Of a stretch of DNA of 64,000 bases, positions 1 through 10,002 are shown piece after piece (within the stretch, counting starts at the first letter, position 1; each line of letters begins with the position of its first letter). The notes under the pieces are model-generated. The model had not been told where the DNA came from. It did no database searches and saw only the letters and a program-made list of their open reading frames with translations. Location: assembly GCA_002350105.1 (NCBI GenBank), contig DEDT01000010.1:6533-70532 (forward strand). The letters run 5' to 3'. The stretch is from Selenomonadaceae bacterium UBA2897 (GTDB lineage Bacteria > Bacillota > Negativicutes > Selenomonadales > Selenomonadaceae). Made by a program: the position numbers and the translations under genes.

Positions 1-1
1 G

Positions 2-1378
2 CGCCTGACGCTGGGCATTCTGGAGGGCCGCCTGAAAGAGAACGGCGTGGACTCGGGCAACCTGCATTCGGTCATGCAGGGCGACATCATCAATGTCGGC
101 TGCTTCAGCGTTGGCTTCATCCGCGTGAACCACTCCATCCCCGATGCCGTGGGCCTTTCCATCAAGACGCCGGTCGGCATGATCGTGCATACGGGTGACT
201 TCAAGCTCGACTATACGCCAATCGATGGCAAGATGACGGATTTCCGCCGCTTCTCCGACCTCGGCAACAAGGGCGTGCTCGTGATGATGGCGGATTCTAC
301 GAATGCGGAGCGCGAGGGTCATACGCCGTCGGAGCGCACGGTGGGCGCGGCCTTCGACCGTTCGTTCCACAAGGCGCGCGGCCGTATCATCGTGGCTACG
401 TTCTCCTCGAACGTGCATCGCATCCAGCAGGTCATTGACACGGCCGTGCGCTACAAGCGCAAGGTAGCCGTGCTGGGCCGCAGCATGGTCAACGTCGTGA
501 ATATCTCGCTGGAGCTCGGCTATATCCATGCGCCGGAGGGCACGCTCATCGACATCGATGAGATCAACAACTACCGCATGGAGCAGATCGTCGTCATCAC
601 GACGGGCAGCCAGGGCGAGCCGATGTCCGCACTCACGCGTATGGCCATGTCTGACCACCGCAAGGTCGGCATCGTGCCGGGCGATACGGTCATCATCTCT
701 GCAAACCCGATTCCGGGCAATGAGAAGATGGTCGTCAAGACCATCGACAACCTGCTCAAGCTCGGCGCCGATGTCGTCTACGGCCGCAGCGAGGGCATTC
801 ACGTCTCCGGCCATGCGAGCCGCGAGGAACTGAAGCTCATGCACAATCTCGTGCGCCCGAAGTTCTTCATCCCGGTGCACGGCGAGTACCATCACCTCGT
901 GAAGCACGCGCAGCTCGCGCAGGAGCTCGGCATGCCGAAAGATCACGTCTTCGTGGGCGAGAACGGCATGGTCTTCGAGTTCACGAAGGATAAGGGTACC
1001 GTGACGGGCAAGGTTCAGGCCGGTATGGTCATGGTCGATGGCCTCGGCGTCGGCGATGTCGGCAACATCGTGCTGCGCGACCGCCGTCAGCTCTCGCAGG
1101 ACGGCATTCTCATCGTCGTCGTGACGATGAACCGCCAGACGAACCGTGTCGTTTCCGGCCCGGATATCGTCTCGCGCGGCTTCGTCTACGTGCGTGAATC
1201 CGAGGCCCTTATGGACGAGGCGCGTGCCCGCGTGCAGCAGGCGCTCACGCGTTGCGAGGACGAGAATGTCAAGGAGTGGGCCGCCATCAAGGCCAATGTC
1301 CGCGACGCCCTCGGCCGCTATCTCTTCGATAAGACGCGCCGCCGCCCGATGATCCTGCCAATAATCATGGAAATCTGA
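2..1378 (+). CDS. rnj: Ribonuclease J, 3' part
   Basis: This is the C-terminal 458 residues of an RNase J, a metallo-beta-lactamase/beta-CASP ribonuclease that acts on mRNA 5' ends and in rRNA maturation. The gene enters the window already open, in the frame starting at base 2, so roughly the first 100 residues with the main zinc-binding motif are outside. What is visible includes GDFKLDYTP, the beta-CASP segment with TTGSQGEPMSALTRMA, the VSGHAS and VHGEYHH motifs near the catalytic core, and the C-terminal domain ending near MILPIIMEI. The reading frame is intact and a clear terminator follows. Family assignment is secure; J1 versus J2 cannot be settled here. Confidence 0.95.
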   Translation, partial: RLTLGILEGRLKENGVDSGNLHSVMQGDIINVGCFSVGFIRVNHSIPDAVGLSIKTPVGMIVHTGDFKLDYTPIDGKMTDFRRFSDLGNKGVLVMMADSTNAEREGHTPSERTVGAAFDRSFHKARGRIIVATFSSNVHRIQQVIDTAVRYKRKVAVLGRSMVNVVNISLELGYIHAPEGTLIDIDEINNYRMEQIVVITTGSQGEPMSALTRMAMSDHRKVGIVPGDTVIISANPIPGNEKMVVKTIDNLLKLGADVVYGRSEGIHVSGHASREELKLMHNLVRPKFFIPVHGEYHHLVKHAQLAQELGMPKDHVFVGENGMVFEFTKDKGTVTGKVQAGMVMVDGLGVGDVGNIVLRDRRQLSQDGILIVVVTMNRQTNRVVSGPDIVSRGFVYVRESEALMDEARARVQQALTRCEDENVKEWAAIKANVRDALGRYLFDKTRRRPMILPIIMEI

Positions 1379-1393
1379 ACATCGTCAAATCGC

Positions 1394-1424
1394 GCCGCAG
1401 GTGGAAAATCCGCCTGCGGCTTTT
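1394..1424 (+). terminator. Rho-independent terminator of rnj
   Basis: GCCGCAGGTGG and CCGCCTGCGGC form an 11 bp stem with one G-U pair around a 5-base loop, followed by TTTT. It lies 16 bases after the rnj stop and separates rnj from the BREX operon. Confidence 0.85.
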
Positions 1425-1458
1425 CATCAGGTAAAGCTTCGGGGATAGCGCAGGCTTG

Positions 1459-1467
1459 TGTTATAAT
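1459..1467 (+). promoter_or_regulatory. Extended -10 promoter of the BREX operon
   Basis: TGTTATAAT is a perfect extended -10 element (TGn plus TATAAT). No good -35 is visible. It sits 35 bases before brxA, with a GAGGAGG ribosome site at 1492-1498. Confidence 0.7.
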
Positions 1468-1502
1468 GGTAAGAGACTATCGTTCTGGCTTGAGGAGGAA
1501 AT

Positions 1503-2105
1503 ATGGCGAGCGTGGAGATTTATCGGGCGCAGCTCACGCGGGAACCTTTTCTGTGGCGCGAGATGTGCGTGACGGCGCGGCTGCTCACGGAGGGGGTGCC
1601 TCTGGAGGAGATTGGCGAGCGGGTTTTTCGGGATAATTTATTCCAGTATCCTACGGAGAAGTCGCTGAAGCGTATGGCGCGTGCCTGCGTGCTGCGCCTG
1701 CAGCGGCTGGAGGATGCAGAGGCCGTGCGCCTGATCGCGGGGGCACCGGCAACCGTGTCGCAGCAGCTCTGCCTGTACGCCCTGCTCAAGGACAGCCGCC
1801 TGCTGCGGGATTTCATGCTGCAGGTCATCGCGGTTAAATACCAGCAGCATGATCTGCATTGCAGCCGGGCCGATGTGCGGGCCTTTTTCCTGCAGCTACA
1901 GGGGCAGAATGAGCAGGTGGCGGCCTGGAGCGACAGCACGATTCAGAAAATCAGCGGCGTCATCATGGGCATCCTGATTCAGCTCGGCTACCTGGCGAAT
2001 CAGCGCAGCGAGGAGCTGCAGCTGGTCTATCTGCAGCCGCAGGTGCGCGAGATTATGGAGCGGCACGGCGACCAGGCCTGGCTGGCGATGTTCTATACGG
2101 TTTGA
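1503..2105 (+). CDS. brxA: BREX protein BrxA (DUF1819 family)
   Basis: A 200-residue protein of the BrxA/DUF1819 family, first gene of a type 1 BREX cluster. BrxA is a small helical, nucleic-acid-binding BREX component; its exact role in phage exclusion is not settled. The call rests on length, character (for example the opening EIYRAQLTREPFLWREM) and position ahead of brxB, brxC and pglX. The ATG follows GAGGAGG by four bases and an extended -10 promoter lies just upstream, so this is the operon head. The reading frame is intact. Confidence 0.88.
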   Translation: MASVEIYRAQLTREPFLWREMCVTARLLTEGVPLEEIGERVFRDNLFQYPTEKSLKRMARACVLRLQRLEDAEAVRLIAGAPATVSQQLCLYALLKDSRLLRDFMLQVIAVKYQQHDLHCSRADVRAFFLQLQGQNEQVAAWSDSTIQKISGVIMGILIQLGYLANQRSEELQLVYLQPQVREIMERHGDQAWLAMFYTV

Positions 2106-2110
2106 TTTTG

Positions 2111-2158
2111 GGACTGGCTAAAGGCTGGACTGGCTAAAGGCTGGACGGGTTAAAGGAA
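2111..2158 (+). repeat. Three tandem 16 bp repeats between brxA and brxB
   Basis: Units at 2111-2126 and 2127-2142 are identical (GGACTGGCTAAAGGCT). A third at 2143-2158 is a degenerate copy (GGACGGGTTAAAGGAA). The last unit runs into the AAGGAAGGAG ribosome-binding region of brxB, so gain or loss of a unit would change the brxA-brxB spacing. Confidence 0.9.
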
Positions 2159-2170
2159 GGAGCGGGACGC

Positions 2171-2743
2171 ATGGCAGAGACAGAACGGTCCATTGGGGAG
2201 CTGCTGGATCAGCTGCAGCAGGATATTCAGGATGAGGATTTCCAGGCTGGGCGCGGCACGTCCAACGAGGAAAACATCCATATCTACGGCTACGACCCGC
2301 ACGACGAGATGACCGTGCGCTATTTCGTCGCCAGGCTGGAACGCAATAAAGCCCTGCACTGCCGGCTGAAAAGCTACAATCTCTATCAGGTATTCCTGGA
2401 GATGCTGCAGGCCAAGCCCAAAGTCTGCGAGCGCATCCCGCAGCTGGAGGCGCGCAAGGGCTCCCGTTTCCTGCTGGAGAAACTGGCGGGCATGATTACG
2501 CCGCAGGCTTTTGCGGCGCACATGGCCTACGCGCCGCATGAGCCGGGCGACGTCGTGCTGCTGCATGGCGTGGGCAGCGTCTATCCCTTTATGCGCATGC
2601 ACACGCTGCTGGAGGCCATTCAGCCGGTCTTTTCGGACGTGCCTGTCGCCGTGCTGTATCCGGGCGTCTACACGGGGCGGGAGCTCAAGCTGTTCAATCT
2701 CCTACCCGCCAACGAGTATTACCGGGGCTTCAACATCAGCTGA
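2171..2743 (+). CDS. brxB: BREX protein BrxB (DUF1788 family)
   Basis: A 190-residue protein of the BrxB/DUF1788 family, second gene of the type 1 BREX order. Recognisable features are the early IYGYDPHDEMTVRYFVARL segment, a central VVLLHGVGSVYPFMRMHTLLE stretch, and an end near LPANEYYRGFNIS typical of the family. The biochemical role is unknown; genetically it belongs to the BREX core. An AAGGAAGGAG site precedes the ATG. The 65-base gap after brxA is filled by the tandem repeats. Confidence 0.9.
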   Translation: MAETERSIGELLDQLQQDIQDEDFQAGRGTSNEENIHIYGYDPHDEMTVRYFVARLERNKALHCRLKSYNLYQVFLEMLQAKPKVCERIPQLEARKGSRFLLEKLAGMITPQAFAAHMAYAPHEPGDVVLLHGVGSVYPFMRMHTLLEAIQPVFSDVPVAVLYPGVYTGRELKLFNLLPANEYYRGFNIS

Positions 2744-2848
2744 ATCGGCTGATACCTGTCTGAGCCGCATTTTACTGAGCCACAGGGGAGCGCTGACGCT
2801 TTTATCCGTGTTTCCCTGACCTAACACATAGCAAAGGACTGATTTAGC

Positions 2849-5800
2849 GTGGAAATACAGCAGATGTTCGCCAAGGATATCAACCGTCCCATCAACGGTG
2901 TCATCAAAGTCAACCAGGAGGACAATGAGGTCATCCGCCAGGAGGTGGACGAGTACGTCATCACGGACGAGCTGCGCAAGCATTTCCGCACCTTCCTGCA
3001 GGCGTATGCTCGGGCATTTGCCCAGCCCACGTCGGATATCGGCGTCTGGATTGCGGGTTTCTTCGGCAGTGGTAAATCGCACTTTCTCAAAATCCTCTCC
3101 TATCTGCTGGACAGCGATCTGGCGGCCGCGTATCAGGTGCGCGAATGCTTTCAGGAGAAATTCGCGCAGGCGCCGGAGCTGCAGCATCTCCTGACCCAGG
3201 CGACGCAGGGCGAGACGGAGACCATCCTCTTCAACATCGACATCGAGGGCCCCATCAACAAGGACAAGACGGCTGTGCTGCGCGTCTTCGCGAAGATGTT
3301 CTACAATCATCTGGGTTACTACGGCGAGGATCTCCAGACGGCGCGGCTGGAGCAGCACCTTGCGAGCAAGGGCAAGCTGGACGCCTTCAGGCAGGCCTTT
3401 GCGGCGGCGTATGGCGACAGCTGGGAGGATGCGCGGGATTCCTTTGCCTTCCTTGAGGATGAGGTCGTGACGGCCATGACCCAGGTGCTGGGCATGAGCG
3501 AGGCCTCGGCGCGGGACTGGTTCAATAACAGCAGCAAGCAGGAACTCAGCATCGCGCAGCTGGTCCGCGAAATCAAGGCTTATGTGGCGGGCAAGCCGGA
3601 CAACTTCCGCCTGCTCTTCATGATCGATGAGGTGGGCCAGTACGTGGGCCGCGACACGGACATGTTGCTTAATCTCCAGTCTCTCGTCGAGGATCTCGGC
3701 GCACAATGCGGTGGCAAGGTCTGGGTCATGGCCACGGGCCAGGAGGCGCTGGACGAGATTATCAAGCTGCGGCAGGATGAGTTCTCGCGCATCATGGCCC
3801 GCTTCAAGACGCGGCTCTCGCTGTCCTCGTCCTCGGTCGATGAGGTCATCCAGCGCCGCGTGCTCGCCAAGACGGACGCGGCGGAGGCGGTGCTGGCCCG
3901 GGTCTACGAGGAGCATGCGGCCTCCCTGGCGAACCTCTTCGTGTTCAAGGACACCAAGACGGATGTGCACACCTACCGCGACCTGCACGAGTTCCAGGTC
4001 AACTATCCGTTCATCCCCTATCAGTTCCTGCTGCTGCAAAAGGTCTTCTATCAGGTGCGCAAGCATGGCCAGACGGGCAAGCATCTCTCGGGCGGCGAGC
4101 GCTCCATGCTCTCCAGTTTCCAGGAGGCAGCGCAGAAAGTCCAGCACGCGCAGGAGACGGCGCTCGTGCCGTTCTATCGCTTCTACGATACGATGAATAC
4201 CTTCCTCGACGGCAGCATCCGCCGCGTGGTGGACCGCTGCGAGAAAGCGGCGCAGCGGGGCGAGGGACTGGAGCACTTCGACGTGACCGTGCTGAAATGC
4301 CTCTATCTCATCCGCTACGTGGAGGACGAGATGCCGGGCAACGCCGACAACGTGATGATCCTGCTGGCGGATGACATCAACCTCGATAAAATCAAGGCCC
4401 GCCGTCGCGTGCAGGCCTCCCTCGACCGCCTGCTGCGGCAGAACTATGTCGGCCGCACGGGCGACGTGTTCCAGTTCCTCACGGATGAGGAGCAGGAGAT
4501 GCAGGACGCCATCCGCAACGAGGAGGTGGATCTCAGCCAGATTCGCGAGCATATCGGCAAGCTGATTTTCGCGGACATCTATAAAGCCAGCAAGTTCCAC
4601 TATCAGAACAGCGATTTCGCCTTCAACAAAATCATCGACGGCGCGCTGATGGGCCAGTCGGTGACGGACGGGCTGAAGCTGGAGTTCCTCACGAACGCCT
4701 CGGATGTCAGCTCCATGAACGAGCTCAGCCTCGTGGGGCGCTCGGCTGGTGAGGCGCTTGTCGTGCTGGATGCAGAGTCGCGCTACTATGAGTTCGTCGA
4801 GGAGTCGCTGCAGATCCGCAAGTACCTCAATCAGCACATGCGGGAGCGCACGTCGAAGCTGGCGGGGCTCATCGGCATGCAGGAGGCCAAGGCGACCCGG
4901 CTGGAGGGGCGCGCGCTCGAGGCCATCCGCGATGCCATCCGCCAGGGCAGGTTCTATGCCGACGGCGAGCACCTCACGCTCAAGGCGGGCGAGGCTGTCA
5001 CGCGCATCAACCAGGCGCTGGAATATCTCGCGCGTCATATCTACAGCAAGCTGGCCTACATCGACCAGCCCGTGGCCACGGAGGATGAGATACGGGCCAT
5101 CCTCACAGGGACGCAGCCGGCGGCGGACCTGACGGGCAAATTGCCCAACGCGCAGGCGACCCGGGATATGGCGGAGTACCTGCAGGTGCGCGAGGCGCAG
5201 AAACGCCGCACGACGATGGCCGATGTGCAGAGCCGCTATCAGGCCGTGCCCTACGGCTGGCGGGAAATCGACGTGGCGGCGGTGGCGGCGATGCTGCTCG
5301 CGGGGCAGCAGGCCACGCTGAAATACGCGGGCGCGAGCGTCCGGCCGGGCGACCCGCACGTGGTGGACCTCCTGCGCAAGCGTTCGGAGATTGGCAGGAC
5401 CATCATCGCCCAGCGCCAGCAGCTGAGCCAGGCCCGCCTGCGCGCGGCCACGGAGTTCCTCGGCGAGTTCCTGAATACGATGTCGGTGCCGCGTGACCAG
5501 AACGGGCTCGTGGACTTCATCAAGCGGGAATTGCAGAAGAAGCTGGACACCTACAAGGCCTGGGAGCGCGACTATGCCCATATTACGTATCCCGGCCAGT
5601 TGACGCTCCGTTTGGCCTGCAAATTCCTGCAGGAAATCCTCGCGGCGCAGCAGGACGACTTTGCCCTGCTGGAGGCCCTGGCGGCGCACATCGACGATTT
5701 TGAGCGCATTATGGATGACCTGGAGCAGCTGGAGAGTTTTTTCGACAACCAGCGCGAGCTGTTTGACGAGGGCTTTTACTTCTTCCAGAGCATTGGCAAG

Positions 5801-6424
5801 GATATCGACTATTTCCAGGACCAGCCGGAGATTCTCCAGCAGATTAACCGCATCCGCGCCATCCTGCACGTGCCGGAGGGCCAGCCCTATGACTACACGC
5901 GCATTCCCGAGCTGCGCGGCCTCATCGACGCGGTGCGGGCGGCGCACAATGCACTGCTGGCGGAGAAGCGTCAGCAGCAGCAGGCCATCGTCGACCAGTG
6001 CGTCTACAACATCAAGGAGGCTGCGGGGCAGACGACCTGTGTGCGGGAGATTGTCGACCGCTACAACAACTACTATCTCGGCCAGCTGCAGAAGTTCGAG
6101 CTGGCGCACAGCATCGTGGAGCTCAACGGCATGAAGGACATGCTCTATGAGCAGCAGGAGCGCGCGCTGCAGAGCATCACGAGCACCATCCAGCACCATG
6201 AGGAAGCGGCGCGGCAAAAGGTCGAGCCCCAGGGCACGGATGCGGAGCAGAAAAAGCCCGCGACGCCGCGCCCCAAGCTGCCCGTGGTGCATACGGTGGA
6301 CCGCCGCGGCCTGTTCACGGTGCAGACATTCCACTCGGAAGCGGAGATTGACGCCTACCTGCGCCGCATCGGCGATACGCTGAAACAGCAGCTCAAGGGC
6401 GCCGACAGCGTGCGCCTGAGCTGA
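2849..6424 (+). CDS. brxC: BREX P-loop ATPase BrxC
   Basis: A 1191-residue BrxC (PglY-like) ATPase, the large P-loop component of BREX. A Walker A motif (GFFGSGKSH) sits near residues 70-78 and a Walker B-like LLFMIDEVGQYVG near 254-266. The N-terminal EIQQMFAKDINRPINGVIKV and the length are characteristic of BrxC. A coiled, charged C-terminal region follows, with an EAARQKVEPQGTDAEQKK linker before a final small domain. The start is a GTG, ten bases after AAAGGA. The frame is uninterrupted and the GC content is uniform, unlike the neighbouring pglX. It is very probably co-transcribed with brxA and brxB. Confidence 0.94.
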   Translation: MEIQQMFAKDINRPINGVIKVNQEDNEVIRQEVDEYVITDELRKHFRTFLQAYARAFAQPTSDIGVWIAGFFGSGKSHFLKILSYLLDSDLAAAYQVRECFQEKFAQAPELQHLLTQATQGETETILFNIDIEGPINKDKTAVLRVFAKMFYNHLGYYGEDLQTARLEQHLASKGKLDAFRQAFAAAYGDSWEDARDSFAFLEDEVVTAMTQVLGMSEASARDWFNNSSKQELSIAQLVREIKAYVAGKPDNFRLLFMIDEVGQYVGRDTDMLLNLQSLVEDLGAQCGGKVWVMATGQEALDEIIKLRQDEFSRIMARFKTRLSLSSSSVDEVIQRRVLAKTDAAEAVLARVYEEHAASLANLFVFKDTKTDVHTYRDLHEFQVNYPFIPYQFLLLQKVFYQVRKHGQTGKHLSGGERSMLSSFQEAAQKVQHAQETALVPFYRFYDTMNTFLDGSIRRVVDRCEKAAQRGEGLEHFDVTVLKCLYLIRYVEDEMPGNADNVMILLADDINLDKIKARRRVQASLDRLLRQNYVGRTGDVFQFLTDEEQEMQDAIRNEEVDLSQIREHIGKLIFADIYKASKFHYQNSDFAFNKIIDGALMGQSVTDGLKLEFLTNASDVSSMNELSLVGRSAGEALVVLDAESRYYEFVEESLQIRKYLNQHMRERTSKLAGLIGMQEAKATRLEGRALEAIRDAIRQGRFYADGEHLTLKAGEAVTRINQALEYLARHIYSKLAYIDQPVATEDEIRAILTGTQPAADLTGKLPNAQATRDMAEYLQVREAQKRRTTMADVQSRYQAVPYGWREIDVAAVAAMLLAGQQATLKYAGASVRPGDPHVVDLLRKRSEIGRTIIAQRQQLSQARLRAATEFLGEFLNTMSVPRDQNGLVDFIKRELQKKLDTYKAWERDYAHITYPGQLTLRLACKFLQEILAAQQDDFALLEALAAHIDDFERIMDDLEQLESFFDNQRELFDEGFYFFQSIGKDIDYFQDQPEILQQINRIRAILHVPEGQPYDYTRIPELRGLIDAVRAAHNALLAEKRQQQQAIVDQCVYNIKEAAGQTTCVREIVDRYNNYYLGQLQKFELAHSIVELNGMKDMLYEQQERALQSITSTIQHHEEAARQKVEPQGTDAEQKKPATPRPKLPVVHTVDRRGLFTVQTFHSEAEIDAYLRRIGDTLKQQLKGADSVRLS

Positions 6425-6468
6425 GAGCGCGAGATAGGACGGAGAACAAAGGAAAAGGAGAGGCCGGC

Positions 6469-9400
6469 ATGGATAAGAACGCCATTAAGAAATATGCCAT
6501 TTGGGCGCGGCGGGAGCTCATCGAGCGCGTGACGCAGCGGGCGTGGCGCTATGAGGTGAAGGAAGATGCGCCGCAGGCGGGGCTCACGGCTATCGAGGGG
6601 CGCGTGCTGGAGCCCGTGGAGCAGCGCCAGCGCGAGCGGCTGGTACGCGAGGTGCAGGCGCATGGCTTCCAGGCCGTGATGGAGGAGGCCGCCTACACGT
6701 GGTTTAACCGCTTCGCGGCGCTGCGCTTCATGGAGGTCAACGGCTATCTGCCCTCGCATGTGCGCATCTTCTCGGATGAGCAGGGCGCGTTCCAGCCGGA
6801 GATATTGCACGCGTGCCTCACCATGGACGAGCCGTGGCTGGATCAGGCGCGCATCTTCGCCATGCAGGAGAATAACGAGACGGCGGCGCTCTATAAATAC
6901 CTGCTTATCGCGCAGTGCAACGCGCTGGGCGAGGTGCTGCCCGCGATGTTCGAGCCCCTCGCAGACTGGACGGAGCTGCTGCTGCCCGACAACCTGCTGC
7001 GCGGGGAAAGCGTGCTTGCGCATCTCGTGGCCGATATCCCCGAGGAGGACTGGCGCGACGCCGTGCAGATTATCGGCTGGCTCTACCAGTACTACAATAC
7101 GGAGCCGAAGGATGCCGTCTTCGCGTCCAAGGAAAAGGTGAGGAAAGAGGATATCCCCGCCGCGACGCAGCTCTTTACGCCGGACTGGATTGTGCGCTAC
7201 ATGGTGGAGAACAGTCTCGGCCGCTACTGGCTGGAGCGGCATCCCGAGTGCAGCGCGGAGGCGTTCGGCTGGCGCTACTATCTGCCCGAGGCGGAGCAGG
7301 AGCCTGCGGTCGCGCGGGAGCTCGCCGCCATCCGCGAGGCCTCGCAGGGCGTGCGTCCCGAGGATATCCGCCTCATCGACCCCTGCATGGGCAGCGGCCA
7401 TATTCTCGTCTATGCCTTTACCGTGCTCGCGCAGATCTATACGCAGGCGGGCTATTCGCGCCGTCAGATTGCGCAGCTCATCCTCGAGCACAATCTCTAC
7501 GGTCTCGACATCGACGAGCGTGCCTACCAGCTGGCCTATTTCGCCGTGATGATGCAGGCACGCCAAATTGACTCGCGCATCTTCACGCGCGGCGTGCATC
7601 CGCACCTCGTGGCCATCACGGAGAGCAACGGCATCGAGCCGCTGGAACTCGCGGAGGAGCCGACATTTGATACGCTCGTCGTGGAGGAGGTCAATGACCT
7701 GCTCGCCCAATTCCGCGATGCGAAGGAATACGGCTCCCTGCTCACGCCCGAGGCCCCCAGCCCCGACCTGCTGGCCCGCTGGGAGAAATTCAAGAACGAG
7801 GCCGACCTCAATCTCCTGCTCGCCAGCTGGATCGCCAGCGTCGACGAAATCCTGCCACAGCTCGTGCAGCAGGCGGAAATACTTGCACGGAAATATGAAA
7901 TTGTTGCCACGAATCCACCGTATATGGGGAAAGGCATGGATAACATCTTATCAGCATACCTTAAAAAGAATTATACGGATAGTCGTATGGACCTTTTTGC
8001 GGTTTTTATAGAGAGATGTCATCAATTTATATCTGATACAGGTTATCAGTCGATGATTACACAACATGCGTGGATGTTCTTGTCAAGTTATGAAAAACTA
8101 CGAGATAAAATTCAAAAATCTACGATTGTTAATTTAGCTCATCTTGGTCCGCGTGCATTTGAAGAAATTGGCGGCGAAGTCGTCCAAACAGTTGCATTTG
8201 TATTAAGCAGGCGAAGCATCCCGAGTTATCAAGCAGTATATATTCATATGGTGGAGGAAAAAACTCAAACGGACAAAGAAAAGGTGTTTCTTTCCGGTAC
8301 GAAGCGTTTCATTTGTACTCAAGAGGGATTTAGAAAGATACCAGGTTCTCCTATAGCTTATTGGGTCGGTGATAATTGCAAAAATTCTTTTCAAAATCCT
8401 TCACTAGGACAAATTGAACCACCTAAAGCAGGTCTTTCTACTACTGATAATCAAAGATTTTTACGTTTTTGGTGGGAAATCGTAAATAAAGATATGGCTC
8501 GAGATGTGCAAAGTATTGAGGACATACAAAAAGTATCAAGGATACAGCGTTGGTTTCCTATGACTAAGGGAGGGACGTATCGTAAATGGTACGGGAATAA
8601 TGAATATGTACTAGACTTTAAGGATGATGGACGTGATTTACGCTATTGGCTTACACACAATCCCAAAGACCCTAAAACAACTAGTGCCAGTCGATACATA
8701 CGAAATTATTCAAGCTATGGAAAAGCAGGATTTTCTTTTAGTGATGTATCGAATAATATTTCTTTTCGTTACCAGCCGATTGGATACATACCCAATGCTC
8801 GGGGGCCAATGATTTATAGTAGCGATTTATCACTATTGAGTTGTTTGAATTCTTGCGTGATAGATTATTTAGTGCATATTATTGCGCCAACACTTACATT
8901 TAACGTTGGGGATATAAAAAAACTGCCAATTGCTGATGCAAAAGGGTCACGTGATGAGATTATTAAATTTTCAAAACAGAATATTTCTCTTGCAAAGGCC
9001 GACTGGGACTCCTTTGAGACTTCGTGGGATTTCCAGCGGCACCCGCTGCTGACCTACGACACGCCGCGTTTGGCGGATGCCTATCGGGCCTGGCAGGCCA
9101 CGTGCGAGGAGCGTTTCTGCCAGCTGCGGGCGAACGAGGAGGAGCTGAACCGCATCTTTATCGACATCTATGGCTTGCAGGACGAGCTTACGCCGGACGT
9201 GGCGGAGCGGGACGTGACCGTGGCGCGCATCTACGACACGAAGGAGGATATCCCCGAGACGATGAAGGGCAACGCCTACGTGCTCACGCGCGCGGACGTC
9301 GTGCGCAGCCTGCTTTCCTATGCCGTGGGCTGCATGTTTGGCCGCTACAGCCTCGACACGCCGGGGCTAGTCTATGCGGGCGGCAATTTTGACGCCAGCA

Positions 9401-10002
9401 AATATCCGAGCTTTGCGCCCGATGCGGATGCCATCATCCCCATTTGCGACGACGACTATTTCCCCGACGACGTTACGGGGCGCTTCGTCGCTTGGCTGCG
9501 CGCCGCCTACGGCGACACCTGCCTGCAGGAGAACCTCGACTTCATCGCCACGGCACTCGGCGGCAAGGGCTCCGCGCTCGACACCATCCGCAACTACTTC
9601 CTGAACGACTTTTACCGCGACCATTGCCAGCGCTACCAGAAACGCCCCATCTACTGGCTCTGCGACGCCGGGCGGCGCAACAGCTTCAAGGCGCTCATCT
9701 ACATCCACCGCTACGACCGGGACACGATGGCGCGCCTGCGCACGGGCTACGTCTACCAGCAGCAGGAGATCTACAAGAACAAAATCGACCAGCTGGAGCA
9801 ACAGGAGGCGAACGCCGCCAGCAACGCGGACCGCACCAGAGCGCGCAAGCAGCTCAAGAAGATGCGCGACCAGCTCGACGAGATCCACGCCTACGAGGAA
9901 CGTGTCCACCACTACGCCGACCTCCGCCAGCCCATGGACCTCGACGACGGCGTCAAGCACAACTACACCCTCTTCGAAGACATCCTCGCGAAAATCAAGT
10001 AA
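6469..10002 (+). CDS. pglX: BREX adenine-specific DNA methyltransferase PglX
   Basis: A 1177-residue PglX, the N6-adenine methyltransferase that marks host DNA in BREX and sets self versus non-self specificity. The SAM-binding motif DPCMGSGH lies at residues 304-311 and the catalytic NPPY at 482-485, both intact. The stretch from about base 7880 to 9000 (residues about 471-844) is strikingly AT-rich: one 60-base line counts 37% GC against clearly GC-rich flanks. It starts just before NPPY and covers the presumed target-recognition part, so a specificity module seems to have been exchanged. The last 484 bases are repeated at 10837-11320. The ATG lies 44 bases after brxC. The gene appears full length and active. 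Confidence 0.95.
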   Translation: MDKNAIKKYAIWARRELIERVTQRAWRYEVKEDAPQAGLTAIEGRVLEPVEQRQRERLVREVQAHGFQAVMEEAAYTWFNRFAALRFMEVNGYLPSHVRIFSDEQGAFQPEILHACLTMDEPWLDQARIFAMQENNETAALYKYLLIAQCNALGEVLPAMFEPLADWTELLLPDNLLRGESVLAHLVADIPEEDWRDAVQIIGWLYQYYNTEPKDAVFASKEKVRKEDIPAATQLFTPDWIVRYMVENSLGRYWLERHPECSAEAFGWRYYLPEAEQEPAVARELAAIREASQGVRPEDIRLIDPCMGSGHILVYAFTVLAQIYTQAGYSRRQIAQLILEHNLYGLDIDERAYQLAYFAVMMQARQIDSRIFTRGVHPHLVAITESNGIEPLELAEEPTFDTLVVEEVNDLLAQFRDAKEYGSLLTPEAPSPDLLARWEKFKNEADLNLLLASWIASVDEILPQLVQQAEILARKYEIVATNPPYMGKGMDNILSAYLKKNYTDSRMDLFAVFIERCHQFISDTGYQSMITQHAWMFLSSYEKLRDKIQKSTIVNLAHLGPRAFEEIGGEVVQTVAFVLSRRSIPSYQAVYIHMVEEKTQTDKEKVFLSGTKRFICTQEGFRKIPGSPIAYWVGDNCKNSFQNPSLGQIEPPKAGLSTTDNQRFLRFWWEIVNKDMARDVQSIEDIQKVSRIQRWFPMTKGGTYRKWYGNNEYVLDFKDDGRDLRYWLTHNPKDPKTTSASRYIRNYSSYGKAGFSFSDVSNNISFRYQPIGYIPNARGPMIYSSDLSLLSCLNSCVIDYLVHIIAPTLTFNVGDIKKLPIADAKGSRDEIIKFSKQNISLAKADWDSFETSWDFQRHPLLTYDTPRLADAYRAWQATCEERFCQLRANEEELNRIFIDIYGLQDELTPDVAERDVTVARIYDTKEDIPETMKGNAYVLTRADVVRSLLSYAVGCMFGRYSLDTPGLVYAGGNFDASKYPSFAPDADAIIPICDDDYFPDDVTGRFVAWLRAAYGDTCLQENLDFIATALGGKGSALDTIRNYFLNDFYRDHCQRYQKRPIYWLCDAGRRNSFKALIYIHRYDRDTMARLRTGYVYQQQEIYKNKIDQLEQQEANAASNADRTRARKQLKKMRDQLDEIHAYEERVHHYADLRQPMDLDDGVKHNYTLFEDILAKIK

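Noticed and set aside
2702..6334. A 1210-codon open frame on the minus strand
   Set aside because: It is antisense to brxC, has no ribosome site or recognisable domain, and arises from the GC-rich codon pattern.
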